Assembly: GCF_030295745.1 (NCBI RefSeq)
Contig: NZ_AP027291.1
Location: forward strand, 2,666,001 to 2,730,000
Direction: 5' to 3'
Length of the DNA stretch: 64,000 bases
DNA from: Mycolicibacterium sp. TUM20985
GTDB lineage: Bacteria; Actinomycetota; Actinomycetes; Mycobacteriales; Mycobacteriaceae
Positions 10,948 through 21,300 of the stretch are shown piece by piece. Position 1 is the stretch's first letter. Every line of letters starts with the position of its first letter. Both the position numbers and the translations under genes were made by a program. A model generated the notes under the pieces. That model saw only the letters and a program-made list of their open reading frames with translations, was not told where the DNA came from and searched no databases.

Positions 10948-13206
10948 TTGCAAGGCAAACAACATCGTGATCCTGCGGATGCGGGTCGACTAAGCGCGCT
11001 CTCCGAGCGATTTGCTCCCGTAGTGCGATATGACCTGCCCGCCTCGCTGGTGGTCTTCCTCGTCGCGCTGCCACTGTCTCTGGGCATCGCGATCGCCTCC
11101 GGTGCGCCGGCGATGGCGGGTCTGATCGCCGCCGTGGTGGGTGGCGTCGTCGCGGGCGCGCTCGGCGGATCACCGCTTCAGGTCAGCGGTCCTGCGGCGG
11201 GCCTCACGGTCATCGTGGCCGGTCTGGTCGCCGAGTTCGGTTGGAAGGTGACCTGCGCCATCACCGTGGCGGCAGGTGTTCTCCAGGTGCTGTTCGGTGT
11301 GAGCCGGATCGCCCGCGCGGCCCTGGCGATTTCACCGGTCGTGGTCCACGCGATGCTCGCCGGGATCGGCCTCACGATCGTCCTACAACAAGTCCACGTA
11401 TTGCTGGGCGGCGACTCACAGAGTTCGGCTTGGCGCAACGTGCTCGAACTGCCGAACCAATTGTTCGGCGCCGACCGGCCGGGTCTCATCGTCGGTGCGC
11501 TGGTCATCGTCATTCTGGTGGGGTGGCGCTGGGTACCGAAGCGCATCAACAAGATTCCGGGGCCGCTCGTCGCGATCGTCGCGGCGACCGCGGTGGCCAT
11601 GGTGTTCGCGCTCGACGTCGAGCGTGTCACGCTGGATGGGTCGCTGCTCGACGCCATCGCGCTGCCGGGCCTGCCGGACGGTAACTGGGGCGCCTTCGCC
11701 ACCGGTGTGCTCACCGTCGCTCTGATCGCGAGCGTCGAGAGCCTGCTGTCCGCGGTGTCGGTCGACCGGATGCAGAACGGTCCGCGCACGAACTTCGACC
11801 GCGAACTAGTCGGCCAGGGAACGGCGAACATTGCGTCCGGCGCCCTGGGCGGCCTCCCCGTCACCGGGGTCATCGTGCGGAGCTCGGCGAACGTGGCCGC
11901 CGGGGCCAAGACCCGGGCGTCGGGAATCATGCACGGCATCTGGGTGCTGGTCTTCGCTCTCCCGTTCGCGGGGCTCGTCGAGGCCGTTCCCATGGCGGCA
12001 CTCGCCGGTCTGCTGATCGTGATCGGGTTCCAGTTGGTCAAACGCGCACACATCGAGACGGCCAAGCGCACGGGCGACATCGCCGTCTACGCGGTCACCA
12101 TCGTCGGTGTCGTCTTCCTCAACCTCCTCGAGGGCGTGTTGATCGGCCTCGCGCTATCGATCGCGCTGACGGTGTGGCGGGTGGTCCGCACCCGGATCGT
12201 GGCCGAACCCGCCGATGACGGCACGTGGCGCGTCGTCATCGAAGGCTCGTGCAGTTTCCTGTCGCTGCCGCGGCTCACCGGTGTACTCGCCTCGGTGCCG
12301 CCGGGAACCAAGGCGACGGTCGAGCTGTCGGTGGACTTCATCGACCATGCCGCGCACGAGGCGATCGACGATTGGCGCCGCCAGCACTGCGCAGGCGGTG
12401 GCACCGTGGACATTCGCCAACTGGGCTCCGTCGAGATGGCCAGCGCACTGGATGGTCCGCCGGTGCGCGACATCCAGGCCGTCGACGTACGCGCCGGCGT
12501 CATGCCGTGGAGCTCGTGGCAGGGCGAGGTCACGAATGGTCAACGCAGTGAGGGGGATTCGTCTGCGGTGCTGAACGGGTTGGCGATCTACCAGCGTCGA
12601 ACGGCATCCCACATGCGCCCCCACCTGGAGAAGCTCGCCCACGCGCAGGAGCCGGAGACGCTGTTCATCACCTGCACCGACTCGCGGATCGTGCCCAATG
12701 TCATCACGAGTAGCGGACCCGGTGACCTGTTCACGGTGCGCAACGTCGGAAACCTGGTGCCGGCCGATCATCGGGATCCGTCGGTGGAGGCTGCCATCGC
12801 GTTCGCGGTCGAGAAGCTCGACGTCTCGTCGATCGTGGTGTGTGGGCACTCCAGCTGCGGGGCAATGCACACCCTGCTCGGGGGCAAGGCGCCGCGCAGC
12901 CCCGGTGAGCAGCACCTGTCGACCTGGCTGGCGTACGGCAATCCCACCCTCGGGGCGTTCGACGGCGGCGACCACCCGGTGGCCCGCGCGGCAGCCGAGG
13001 CCGGCTTCGGTCCGGTGGATCAGTTGAGCATGGTCAATGTGGCGCTGCAGGTCGAGACCCTCGTCCGTCATCCGCTCGTCGTCGACCCGCACCGGCGAGG
13101 GACGCTCGAGGTCTTCGGGGTGTTCTACGACATCGCCAGCGCGGTCGTCCTGCGCATCACGACCACCGGCGTCGACTCCTTCGAGCTGGCGGCGAACCCC
13201 GCGTGA
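10948..13206 (+). CDS. SulP-family anion transporter fused to beta-carbonic anhydrase
   Basis: A protein of about 752 residues. The N-terminal part is a SulP/SLC26 permease with 10-12 membrane spans, beginning DLPASLVVFLVALPLSLGIA and including SGPAAGLTVIVAG. A short STAS-like region follows (about 430-520), then a beta-carbonic anhydrase (about 545-745) with zinc ligands in TCTDSR and CGHSSCGAM. The fusion suggests bicarbonate uptake coupled to CO2/bicarbonate interconversion; Rv3273 of M. tuberculosis has the same architecture. The TTG at 10948 is preferred because it gives a length like that of Rv3273 and follows a GGGAG; starts back to 10858 are possible. It faces the two-component system. 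Confidence 0.85.
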   Translation: MQGKQHRDPADAGRLSALSERFAPVVRYDLPASLVVFLVALPLSLGIAIASGAPAMAGLIAAVVGGVVAGALGGSPLQVSGPAAGLTVIVAGLVAEFGWKVTCAITVAAGVLQVLFGVSRIARAALAISPVVVHAMLAGIGLTIVLQQVHVLLGGDSQSSAWRNVLELPNQLFGADRPGLIVGALVIVILVGWRWVPKRINKIPGPLVAIVAATAVAMVFALDVERVTLDGSLLDAIALPGLPDGNWGAFATGVLTVALIASVESLLSAVSVDRMQNGPRTNFDRELVGQGTANIASGALGGLPVTGVIVRSSANVAAGAKTRASGIMHGIWVLVFALPFAGLVEAVPMAALAGLLIVIGFQLVKRAHIETAKRTGDIAVYAVTIVGVVFLNLLEGVLIGLALSIALTVWRVVRTRIVAEPADDGTWRVVIEGSCSFLSLPRLTGVLASVPPGTKATVELSVDFIDHAAHEAIDDWRRQHCAGGGTVDIRQLGSVEMASALDGPPVRDIQAVDVRAGVMPWSSWQGEVTNGQRSEGDSSAVLNGLAIYQRRTASHMRPHLEKLAHAQEPETLFITCTDSRIVPNVITSSGPGDLFTVRNVGNLVPADHRDPSVEAAIAFAVEKLDVSSIVVCGHSSCGAMHTLLGGKAPRSPGEQHLSTWLAYGNPTLGAFDGGDHPVARAAAEAGFGPVDQLSMVNVALQVETLVRHPLVVDPHRRGTLEVFGVFYDIASAVVLRITTTGVDSFELAANPA

Positions 13207-13218
13207 CGCGCGTGGCCG

Positions 13219-13920
13219 CTAACCCTGAACGGTGGGGCGGATGGTGATGTCGCCGATCTCGACGTCGGGCGGCTGCTCGATCGCGAAGGCGATGGCTCTC
13301 GCGACGGCGTCGGCCGGGATGCCGAAGTCTTGGGTGTGGAGTTCAGTGCGGACGTACCCCGGAGAGATCGAGGTCGTGCGCACCACACCGTCGGTGGACT
13401 CTTGGCGGAGCGCCTCCATGAAGGTGCGCACGGCGTTCTTCGTCGCCGCATAGGCGGCCATCGTGGGCACGATCTTGAGGCCGGCCGTCGAGACCGTCGT
13501 GACGAAGTGGCCGCTGCCCTGGCGTTGGAACACCGGCATGGCGGCGGCGACGCCGTAGAGCACGCCGCGGAGGTTGACGTCGATCATCGTCGACCAGCCG
13601 TCGACATCGCCGTCGATCACCGGGCCAAGGTGCGCGATGCCGGCGTTGGAGACGAGCACGTCGAGCCTGCCGAACTCGTCCACCGCCCGGCTGACGAGTC
13701 GCTCCAGATCGGGTCGTCGGGTCACGTCCGTCGGCTCGACGAGCACGTGGGCACCCCGCTGCCGCAGCTCGGAGGCGAGGCGGTCCAAGCGATCGGCCCG
13801 GCGCGCTCCGAGCACCACCCTGGCTCCCCGCCCCGCCAACAGCCGGGCGGTCGCCTCCCCGATGCCGCTACTGGCTCCGGTGATCGCCACGACCTTCTCG
13901 AGCTGAACTGGTGTGGTCAT
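13219..13920 (-). CDS. Short-chain dehydrogenase/reductase
   Basis: A 233-residue classical SDR. The cofactor loop TGASSGIG is near residue 12, NAG near 86, and the active site has Ser in TTVSTAG and YAATK. An Arg in GARRAD after the second strand suggests NADP(H) preference. The substrate is unknown. ATG at 13920 (MTTPVQLEKV) matches the normal SDR N terminus better than the longer frame. It is convergent with the transporter gene (12-base gap) and divergent from lon. Confidence 0.8.
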   Translation of the reverse strand: MTTPVQLEKVVAITGASSGIGEATARLLAGRGARVVLGARRADRLDRLASELRQRGAHVLVEPTDVTRRPDLERLVSRAVDEFGRLDVLVSNAGIAHLGPVIDGDVDGWSTMIDVNLRGVLYGVAAAMPVFQRQGSGHFVTTVSTAGLKIVPTMAAYAATKNAVRTFMEALRQESTDGVVRTTSISPGYVRTELHTQDFGIPADAVARAIAFAIEQPPDVEIGDITIRPTVQG

Positions 13921-13989
13921 CCGAACTACGACCATCGATCCCGCACCCGTATTCCCAGTCACCACAGCGCGCGGCCGCCGAGGAACCGG

Positions 13990-14015
13990 GGAACAAACCG
14001 CACTGGCCCAGGGTT
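13990..14015 (+). promoter_or_regulatory. Possible SigE/SigH-type promoter of lon
   Basis: GGAAC (13990-13994) and GTT (14013-14015) are separated by exactly 18 bases, the arrangement of mycobacterial SigE/SigH stress promoters. It would start transcription about 25-30 bases before the lon ATG. The motif is short and can occur by chance; the position in front of a stress protease supports it. Confidence 0.45.
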
Positions 14016-14047
14016 GAGCGCATCAGGCTGAACTTTGAAGGAGTCAC

Positions 14048-16369
14048 ATGTCTGAAAGCATCGCAGTGCCCGTGCTCTTCGTCAGCGAGCCGATCGTGCT
14101 GCCCGGGATGGTCGTTCCGGTCGAACTGGACGACGCCGCCAGGACCGCGGTCGACGCCGCACAGGCCAGCGAGAGCGGCAAGCTGTTGATCGCGCCGCGC
14201 CTCGAAGACCGCTACCCCACCTACGGCGTGATCGCGTCGATCGTGCAGGTGGGCCGCATCCCCGGTGGTGGTGCCGCCGCCGTCGTCCGCGGTGAGCGTC
14301 GGGCCCACATCGGCTCCGGGACCACCGGACCCGGCGCGGCACTGTGGGTGGAGGTCACCGAGGCGACCGAGGTCGAACCGACCGACGAGACCAAGGCGCT
14401 CGCCGCCGAATACAAGAAACTCCTGCTGGCGATGCTTCAGCGCCGCGAGGCATGGCAGATCGTCGACGTGGTCAACAAGATCAGCGACCCGTCTGCGCTC
14501 GCCGACACCGCCGGCTACGCGTCGTACCTCACCGACGTCCAGAAGCGCGAGCTGCTGGAGACCGAGGACGTGGGGCAGCGGCTGCGGCTATTGATCGACG
14601 TGACCGCCGAACACCTCGCCGAGACGGAGGTGAACGACAAGATCGCCGACGACGTCCGCAGCGGCATGGAGAAGACGCAGAAGGAGTTCCTGCTGCGCCA
14701 ACAGCTGGCCGCGATTCGCAAGGAGCTCGGCGAGGGCGAACCCGACGGGTCCGACGACTACCGCGCCCGTGTCGAGGCCGCCGATCTGCCCGAGAAGGTG
14801 CGCGAGGCCGCGCTGCGCGAGGTGGGCAAGCTGGAACGCTCTAGCGAGCAGAGCCCCGAGGGCGGCTGGATCCGGACCTGGTTGGACACCGTGCTCGACC
14901 TGCCGTGGAACGTCACGACCGAGGACTCGACCGATCTGGCGTCGGCCCGGGAGATCCTGGACGCCGATCACCACGGGCTCGACGACGTGAAGGATCGCAT
15001 CGTCGAGTACCTGGCCGTGCGCGCCCGTCGTACCCAGCGGGGGCTGCAGGTCGTCGGGGGCCGTGGTTCGGGCGCCGTGATGGTGCTGGCCGGCCCTCCC
15101 GGCGTGGGCAAGACCTCGCTCGGTGAGAGCGTGGCGCGGGCGCTGGGCCGCAAGTTCGTGCGCGTCGCCTTGGGTGGCGTGCGCGACGAGGCGGAGATCC
15201 GCGGTCACCGGCGCACCTACGTCGGCGCGCTGCCGGGTCGGCTGGTCCGGGCGATCGGCGAGGCGGGCTCGATGAACCCCGTCGTGCTGCTGGACGAGAT
15301 CGACAAGGTGGGTTCCGACTACCGCGGCGATCCGAGTGCGGCGCTGCTCGAGGTCCTGGACCCCGCGCAAAACCACACGTTCCGCGACCACTACCTGGAT
15401 CTGGATCTGGACCTGTCGGACGTGGTCTTCCTGGCCACGGCCAACGTGATCGAGAACATCCCGTCGGCGCTGCTGGACCGGATGGAACTGGTGCAGATCG
15501 ACGGCTACACCGAAGACGACAAGGTGGCCATCGCGCGTGACTTCCTGCTGCCGCGGCAGCGGGAGCGGGCGGCGCTGACCGCTGAGGAAGTCGAGGTGAC
15601 GGATGTCGCGTTGCGGAAGATCGCGGCCGACTACACCCGCGAGCCCGGTATGCGTCAGTTCGAGCGCTTGCTGGCCAAGGCGTTGCGCAAGGCCACTACC
15701 AGGTTGGCCAAAGCTGACGAACCATTGGTGATCGATGAGCCCGATCTCGTTGACTACCTTGGCCGTCCGCGCTTCACGCCGGAGTCCGAGGAACGGACCG
15801 CGGTGCCCGGCGTGGCGACCGGTCTGGCCGTCACGGGGCTCGGTGGTGACGTGCTCTTCATCGAGGCGAACGCCAACGACGGGGACGCCGGCCTGCAGTT
15901 GACCGGTCAGCTGGGTGACGTGATGAAGGAGTCGGCGCAGATCGCGCTGTCCTACGTCAAGGCGCACGCCGAGCAGTTGGGCGTCGACCGTGCAGCGTTG
16001 GATCGGCAGATCCACGTCCACTTCCCCGCGGGTGCGGTGCCGAAGGACGGTCCGTCGGCAGGTGTCACGATGGTCACGGCCCTGGTGTCGATGGCCACCG
16101 GGCGGAAGGTCCGCTCCGATGTCGGCATGACCGGTGAGGTCACGCTGAACGGTCGGGTGCTGCCGATTGGTGGGGTGAAGCAGAAGCTGCTCGCTGCCCA
16201 GCGGGCCGGCCTGAAGACGGTGTTCATCCCGCAGCGCAACGAGGCCGATCTGGACGACGTCCCGGCCGAGGTGCTCGACGCGCTGGAGGTGAAGCCGATG
16301 ACCGACGTCGCCGACATCGTCGCCCAGGCGTTGGAGCCGGCGGAGGCGGCAGCCACCGTCGCGGCCTGA
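14048..16369 (+). CDS. lon: ATP-dependent protease Lon
   Basis: A 773-residue cytoplasmic protease of usual LonA length. The N-terminal substrate-binding domain covers about residues 1-200. The AAA+ module has Walker [12 protein letters not shown] (about 350) and Walker [13 protein letters not shown]. The C-terminal peptidase has the catalytic Ser in [10 protein letters not shown] and the Lys in [10 protein letters not shown]. It degrades damaged and some regulatory proteins. GAAGGAG lies about 6 bases before the ATG. M. tuberculosis has no Lon, whereas M. smegmatis does. A possible SigE/SigH promoter lies upstream and a very strong hairpin follows. Confidence 0.95.
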   Translation: MSESIAVPVLFVSEPIVLPGMVVPVELDDAARTAVDAAQASESGKLLIAPRLEDRYPTYGVIASIVQVGRIPGGGAAAVVRGERRAHIGSGTTGPGAALWVEVTEATEVEPTDETKALAAEYKKLLLAMLQRREAWQIVDVVNKISDPSALADTAGYASYLTDVQKRELLETEDVGQRLRLLIDVTAEHLAETEVNDKIADDVRSGMEKTQKEFLLRQQLAAIRKELGEGEPDGSDDYRARVEAADLPEKVREAALREVGKLERSSEQSPEGGWIRTWLDTVLDLPWNVTTEDSTDLASAREILDADHHGLDDVKDRIVEYLAVRARRTQRGLQVVGGRGSGAVMVLAGPPGVGKTSLGESVARALGRKFVRVALGGVRDEAEIRGHRRTYVGALPGRLVRAIGEAGSMNPVVLLDEIDKVGSDYRGDPSAALLEVLDPAQNHTFRDHYLDLDLDLSDVVFLATANVIENIPSALLDRMELVQIDGYTEDDKVAIARDFLLPRQRERAALTAEEVEVTDVALRKIAADYTREPGMRQFERLLAKALRKATTRLAKADEPLVIDEPDLVDYLGRPRFTPESEERTAVPGVATGLAVTGLGGDVLFIEANANDGDAGLQLTGQLGDVMKESAQIALSYVKAHAEQLGVDRAALDRQIHVHFPAGAVPKDGPSAGVTMVTALVSMATGRKVRSDVGMTGEVTLNGRVLPIGGVKQKLLAAQRAGLKTVFIPQRNEADLDDVPAEVLDALEVKPMTDVADIVAQALEPAEAAATVAA

Positions 16370-16378
16370 CACACGACC

Positions 16379-16437
16379 GCGAGCAGACGCAAAGGGCCCT
16401 GATCGAGTCGGTTTCAGGGCCCTTTGCGTCTGCTCGC
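16379..16437 (+). terminator. 24-bp perfect-stem terminator after lon
   Basis: The left arm (16379-16402) and right arm (16414-16437) are perfectly complementary over 24 bases with an 11-base loop; the core is AAAGGGCCCTGA paired with TCAGGGCCCTTT. It begins 10 bases after the lon stop. There is no T tract beyond the stem, which fits mycobacterial hairpin-only terminators. Confidence 0.85.
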
Positions 16438-16496
16438 GCAGAAGCAGAGGAGCGGAGAAGCTGGGCTGGACGCCGGCGACGTGAGAACCTCGAGGC

Positions 16497-16829
16497 ATGG
16501 CCTACGACGAGGAGCTGGCCAACCGCGTCCGTGAACTCTTCGCCGCCGTGGGTGGGGTCGAGGAGAAGCGGATGTTCGGCGGGCTGGCGTTCCTCGTCGG
16601 GGGCAACATGGCGGTGTGCGTCAGCGGTAGCGGTGGGTTGATGGTTCGCGTCCCCGCCGAGCAGACCGACGCACTGACCGCACGCGACCACGTCGAACCA
16701 ATGATCATGGGCGGCAAGGAGACCCGAGGCTGGATCAGGGTGACCACCGACGGGCTGACGACTACGCGCCGCCTGGGTGCCTGGGTCGACCGCGGTACCG
16801 CCTACGCCTCCAGCCTGCCCGCCAAGTAG
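16497..16829 (+). CDS. TfoX N-terminal domain protein
   Basis: A 110-residue protein with the TfoX/Sxy N-terminal domain: it starts MAYDEELANRVRELF, followed by EEKRMFGGLAFLVGGNMAV and a C-terminal YASSLPAK. In gamma-proteobacteria such proteins regulate competence; in actinobacteria the stand-alone N-terminal domain has no established role. It stands between the lon terminator and the HhH-GPD gene, 38 bases apart, and may be co-transcribed with the latter. Confidence 0.8.
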   Translation: MAYDEELANRVRELFAAVGGVEEKRMFGGLAFLVGGNMAVCVSGSGGLMVRVPAEQTDALTARDHVEPMIMGGKETRGWIRVTTDGLTTTRRLGAWVDRGTAYASSLPAK

Positions 16830-16867
16830 CGGCGTTTCCCGTCGCCGCCACCGGGTATCACCGCGCC

Positions 16868-17515
16868 ATGGCCACCAGCGACTCCAGCCAGAACGACACC
16901 GCGAATCGACTCCTCAAGGTGGCGGGTAAGACCTACGCCGACGAGGCAGGTATCACGATGAAGGACACGCCGATGCCGCTGTTCCAGTTGCTGGTGCTGT
17001 GCATGCTGGCCAGCAAGCCGATCGATGCGGGCATCGCGGTCGAGGCCGCTCGCGAGCTGTTCCACGCCGGTCTCCGCACGCCCGACGCCGTGCTCGACGC
17101 CGAGCGCCAGACGATGATCGACGCCTTCGGCCGCGCGAGCTATGCCCGCTACGACGAGAGTTCGGCGACGCGGCTGGTCGAGATGGCGCGGCTGGTCCGC
17201 GACGACTTCGACGGCGACCTACGCAAGTTGGCCGAGGCCGCCGACGGGGACGCTGCCAAGGCGGCCACGCTGCTTCAGCGCTTCAAGGGCATTGGCGCGA
17301 CGGGCGCCGACATCTTCCTGCGTGAGGTGCAGGACACCTGGACGTGGGTTCGGCCGCGCTTCGACGACCGTGCCCTGGATGCCGCGAAGCGCCTCGGCCT
17401 GCCGACCGATCCGCAGGAGTTGAGCCGGCTCGCCACGGGCGGCAACGCCCAACTGGCCGCGGCGCTGGTGCGCGCCGCCCTCGACGATGACGTGCGGGCC
17501 GCCGTGACCGGCTGA
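16868..17515 (+). CDS. Endonuclease III-like (HhH-GPD superfamily) protein
   Basis: A 215-residue helical protein with a helix-hairpin-helix at about residues 134-150 (LQRFKGIGATGADIF), the fold of EndoIII/AlkA DNA glycosylases. The iron-sulphur Cys cluster of true endonuclease III is absent, and I do not see the usual catalytic Lys in the hairpin, so glycosylase activity is doubtful. A DNA-binding role is likely. It follows the TfoX-domain gene and precedes the winged-helix/ATPase module on the same strand. Confidence 0.65.
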   Translation: MATSDSSQNDTANRLLKVAGKTYADEAGITMKDTPMPLFQLLVLCMLASKPIDAGIAVEAARELFHAGLRTPDAVLDAERQTMIDAFGRASYARYDESSATRLVEMARLVRDDFDGDLRKLAEAADGDAAKAATLLQRFKGIGATGADIFLREVQDTWTWVRPRFDDRALDAAKRLGLPTDPQELSRLATGGNAQLAAALVRAALDDDVRAAVTG

Positions 17516-17724
17516 CGCCCGACACGCGCGGCCGAGGCGTAGGACACAATGGGCACCCAACGGTGCAGGGGGTCGCGTGAGCTCAGTGGCATGCGGGGAA
17601 CCGCTGTCGTTGGCGCATCTCCCCTCCCGCCAGGTCGTCAGGCTCGAAGGGGTCACCGCCGCGGGTGCTCGCCGTCATCGAACGCCTGCTATCCAAGAAG
17701 AGAAAGCGATGAAGGGAACCTGCC

Positions 17725-18375
17725 GTGATCGTCGACCCCGAGGAACTGACCGGCACCAAGCAGGCCGTGCTGCTCGTTCTGATGGCCGAGGCGCGAGCCG
17801 TCCGCAATCCCGAACTCGCAGCGCTGGGGCCAGAATTGAAGAAGCAGGACCGTGACGAGCTGGTCCGGCGCGGCCTGATCGAGGTCTCGACGGAGAACCG
17901 CGCGATGGTGTTGGAGCTGACCGACCGGGGCTGGGCGACGTGCGCGGCGATCATCGGTGCCGAGGTGCCTGCACAGTCGAAGGGTCAGGGCAAGGCGCTC
18001 TACACCGTCCTGCGCGCACTCCGCCGCTACTTCGACCGCGAGGGTCTCAAGCCCGGCGAGGTCTTCTTCCCGCTCGACGACAACGCGCTGGCCGGCGAAC
18101 CCGACGTCCTGGGTGACGAGGTGGAGGAGAAGGTGCGCGCGGCCTACGTCCGACTGGCGGCGCGCTCGGGTGGTTGGGTCGACCTGGTCCGGCTGCGGCA
18201 GGACCTCTTGGAGGTGTCGCGGCACGACCTGGATGCCGCGCTGACCCGGATGTACCGCATCCCGGGGGTCAGCCTCGTGCCCGAGGAGAACCAGAAGACG
18301 TTGACCGCCGAGGATCACGCCGCCGCCGTGTCGATCGGCGACCAGGCCAAGCACCTCATTGCGATCGAGATCTGA
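17725..18375 (+). CDS. Winged-helix protein coupled to the double ATPase
   Basis: A 216-residue protein with no family I can name firmly. Residues about 10-70 read as a winged helix-turn-helix (AVLLVLMAEARAVRNPELAA, then DELVRRGLIEVSTENRAMVLELTDRGW). A second winged-helix-like segment lies at about 145-216 (GGWVDLVRLRQDLLEVSRHD, DAALTRMYRIPGVSLVPEEN, ending HLIAIEI). The GTG start follows AAGGGAA at good spacing. The stop TGA overlaps the ATG of the next gene by one base (TGATG), so it is very likely the DNA- or protein-recognition partner of the ATPase. A DNA-maintenance or defence role is inferred. Confidence 0.6.
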   Translation: MIVDPEELTGTKQAVLLVLMAEARAVRNPELAALGPELKKQDRDELVRRGLIEVSTENRAMVLELTDRGWATCAAIIGAEVPAQSKGQGKALYTVLRALRRYFDREGLKPGEVFFPLDDNALAGEPDVLGDEVEEKVRAAYVRLAARSGGWVDLVRLRQDLLEVSRHDLDAALTRMYRIPGVSLVPEENQKTLTAEDHAAAVSIGDQAKHLIAIEI

Positions 18376-21300
18376 TGGATCCACGCGAGAGGGAGGCCCT
18401 GAGCTCATTGCGGCTGTCGTGGGCGCCGACCGCCGACGACCTGTGGCACGCCCAAGGCGCTCTGCACGTGCCCGGCTTCAACGACAAGGCCCTCGACGAG
18501 GTGATGTCCGCGTTCGGCGACGCCGGCCGCGAGCAGCAGTCCAGCCCGCTCGGCGTCGTCGTGCAGGGCCCGGCCGGTTCGGGAAAGACCCACCTGCTCG
18601 GGCAGGTGCGCGAACGGGTCCAGGACGCCGGCGGATTCTTCTTCGTCGTCGAGCTACTCGACGCCACCAGCTTCTGGGAGTCCGCTCGCAGCAGCATCCT
18701 TCGCAGTTTGAACCGACCCGCCAAGGGCCGGGAGACGCAGCTCAAGGAGCTGCTCTACCAGCTGTGCTCGGTGGCGCACGTGTCCCGGGTGGACCGCAAG
18801 GCCATCATCGGCGACGACCCCCTGACCCCCGAGGTGTTGACCTCGTTCGTCAACGCGCTGCGCACCGCAGACCCGGCGACGGTCGGACAGACGCGCCACA
18901 CCCTTCGCGCGCTGGTGCTGTCCGGGGCACTGGACTTCGACGTCCAGGACGTCGGGCAGGCGTATCTCAACTCTGCCGAGGACGTCGACGACTCCGGGCG
19001 CCGGGAGTGGTCCCTCGGGGTGTCGACCCTGTCCCCGCAGGAACTGGTGCGCGACATCTCGTGGCTCGTCGCGCTGGCCGGTCCGTCGGTGTTGGCGATC
19101 GACCAGATCGACACCCTTCTCGCCCAGGGCGCCGATCGCGCCGACCCGGCTGCGCGGGCCGGCGGGGCCGTCGACAACAGCGACGTGGAACACGTTGCGC
19201 ACGGGCTGATGTCGATCCGGCAGAACATGCGCCGGACCGCCGCGGTGGTGGCGTGTCTGCCCACCGCGTGGGAGTCGATCCGCCTGCGCGCCACCGCGAC
19301 CGTCTCCGACCGGTTCCGCGAGGCGACGAAGCTTCAGGGCCTGCCGAGCCCGGACATCGGTCGCGCCATCCTGGAGCGGCGATTCACCGCCAGCTACCGA
19401 GCGATCGGCTTCACGCCGCCGTACCCGAGCTGGCCGATCCTTCCGTCGGCGTTCGACGACGCCCCGGACTACACACCCCGCATGCTGCTCAAGCGCGCCG
19501 ACACCCACGTCAGGAGCTGTCTGGACCGCGACGTCGTCGGCGAGTTGGCGCACCTGCATGCACCGTCGGTGGTGGACGCGCCAGTAGATCAGCCGTCCGC
19601 CGACGCAGGCACCGAGCTGGACCGCCGGTTCGCCGACTACCGGCGACGGGCGGTCGGTGCGGCCGCGCTCGATCCCGAGGGCGAGGACACCACGGTGCCG
19701 AGCCTGCTGTCCGCTGCCCTCGACGCCTGGATCACCGAACGGGGTGACACCGAGCAGTCGTTCCGGCTCGACCCGCCACCTCCGGCCCGGCAGGCGCATC
19801 TGCACGGTCGGCTTCGGCAGAGCCTGGATGCCGGGGGCGACGACGAGCGGCATTGGGGTTTCCGCGCGATCGCCGCCACGCATGCCGGCGCCGCGCAGAG
19901 CCGAATTAGGAATGCTTACGCCGCAGCGGGTTTCGGCACGAACCTGAACAAGCGCAAGCTCTTCCTCCTGCGCAACACGCCATGGCCCAGCGGCGTCAAG
20001 ACCGCCGCCCTGGTCGCCGACTTCGAGGCGGCGGGCGGTCGCACGCTCGCCCTGTCGGAGGACGACCTGCGCACCCTGTCGGCGTTGCGGGATCTGATCG
20101 TGGACAACGATCCCGGGCTACCCGGATGGTTGCAGGCGCGCAAACCCGCCCACGGGCTGAGCTTCCTGCGGCATGCCCTCGGCGAGGGCGCCGGGCCCAT
20201 GCCCGATCCGCCAACGGTGCACGAACCGGACCCCGCGCCCGAAACCGAGGCCGCCGGGCCGCTACCGCGGGAGCACTCCCCCACCGCCATCACGTTGGGC
20301 ACCGACGACACCACGGGTGAACCGTTGAGCGTGAACCTGCTCGCGTTGCGCAAGCACACCGCGATCTTCGCGGGCTCGGGGTCGGGCAAGACCGTGCTCA
20401 TTCGGCGGCTCGTCGAGGAGTGCGCCCTGCGTGGCGTGTCGTCGATCGTCCTGGACCCGAACAACGACCTCGCCCGCCTCGGCGAGCCGTGGCCCGAGCC
20501 GCCGCAAGGGTGGAACGTCGCCGATACTCCGCGTGCCGACGAGTACCTGGACAACACCGACGTCGTGGTGTGGACTCCGGGGCGGGCCGGCGGCAGACCC
20601 CTGTCGTTTCAACCGCTCCCGGACTTCGCCAGCGTGGCCGACGACCGCGACGAGTATCACGAAGCCGTCGAATCCGCTTTCGCCGCACTGGAATCCCACG
20701 CCCTCATCACGGGTAAGACGCCCAAGGCCAACCAGTCCCGGGCGGTCTTGCGGGAGTCGCTGCAGTGGTACGGGCGCCAACCGTCGCCGACCCTGCGCGG
20801 CTTCCTCGCGGCGCTGGCCGACCTGCCCGACGGCGTCAGCGTGATCGCCAATGCCGGCGAACGGGCCGCCGAGCTCGGTCAGAACCTGCGGGCGGCAATG
20901 GTCAACGATCCGATGTTCGGCGGTGACGGCACGCCCGCCGATCCCGGGATACTGCTTACGCCGCCGCCCGGCTATCGCGCCAGGGTGTCGGTGATCAGCC
21001 TGGTCGGTTTGCCGAACGACCAGCAGAAGGCGGGTTTCGTCAGCCAGCTGCAGATGGCGCTGTTCGCGTGGATCAAGCGCAACCCCGCGGGCGATCGACC
21101 CCTTGGCGGACTGCTCGTAATGGACGAGGCGCAGAACTTTGCGCCGTCGGGGCGTAGCACGGTGTCACTGCAGAGCACGTTGGCGTTGTCGTCGCAGGCC
21201 CGCAAGTACGGGCTGGGCCTGGTGTTCGCCACGCAGTCCCCGCGAGGGCTGCACAACAACATTCCTGGCAACTCCGCCACGCAGTTCTACGGGCTGCTCA

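Noticed and set aside
13921..14047. HspR (HAIR) or ClgR site in front of lon
   Set aside because: Sequences such as TTGAGC and GGCTGAA do not form the required inverted repeats; only the GGAAC-N18-GTT pattern remained.
14588..16498. Open frame of more than 600 codons on the minus strand opposite lon
   Set aside because: It is the antisense shadow of a highly conserved protease gene in GC-rich DNA. Its composition (Arg/Gln/His/Val-rich) resembles no family, and it covers the lon terminator.
17577..17855. Short frame between the HhH-GPD gene and the winged-helix gene
   Set aside because: It overlaps the winged-helix gene in another frame, has no ribosome-binding site of note, and encodes low-complexity Arg-rich sequence.
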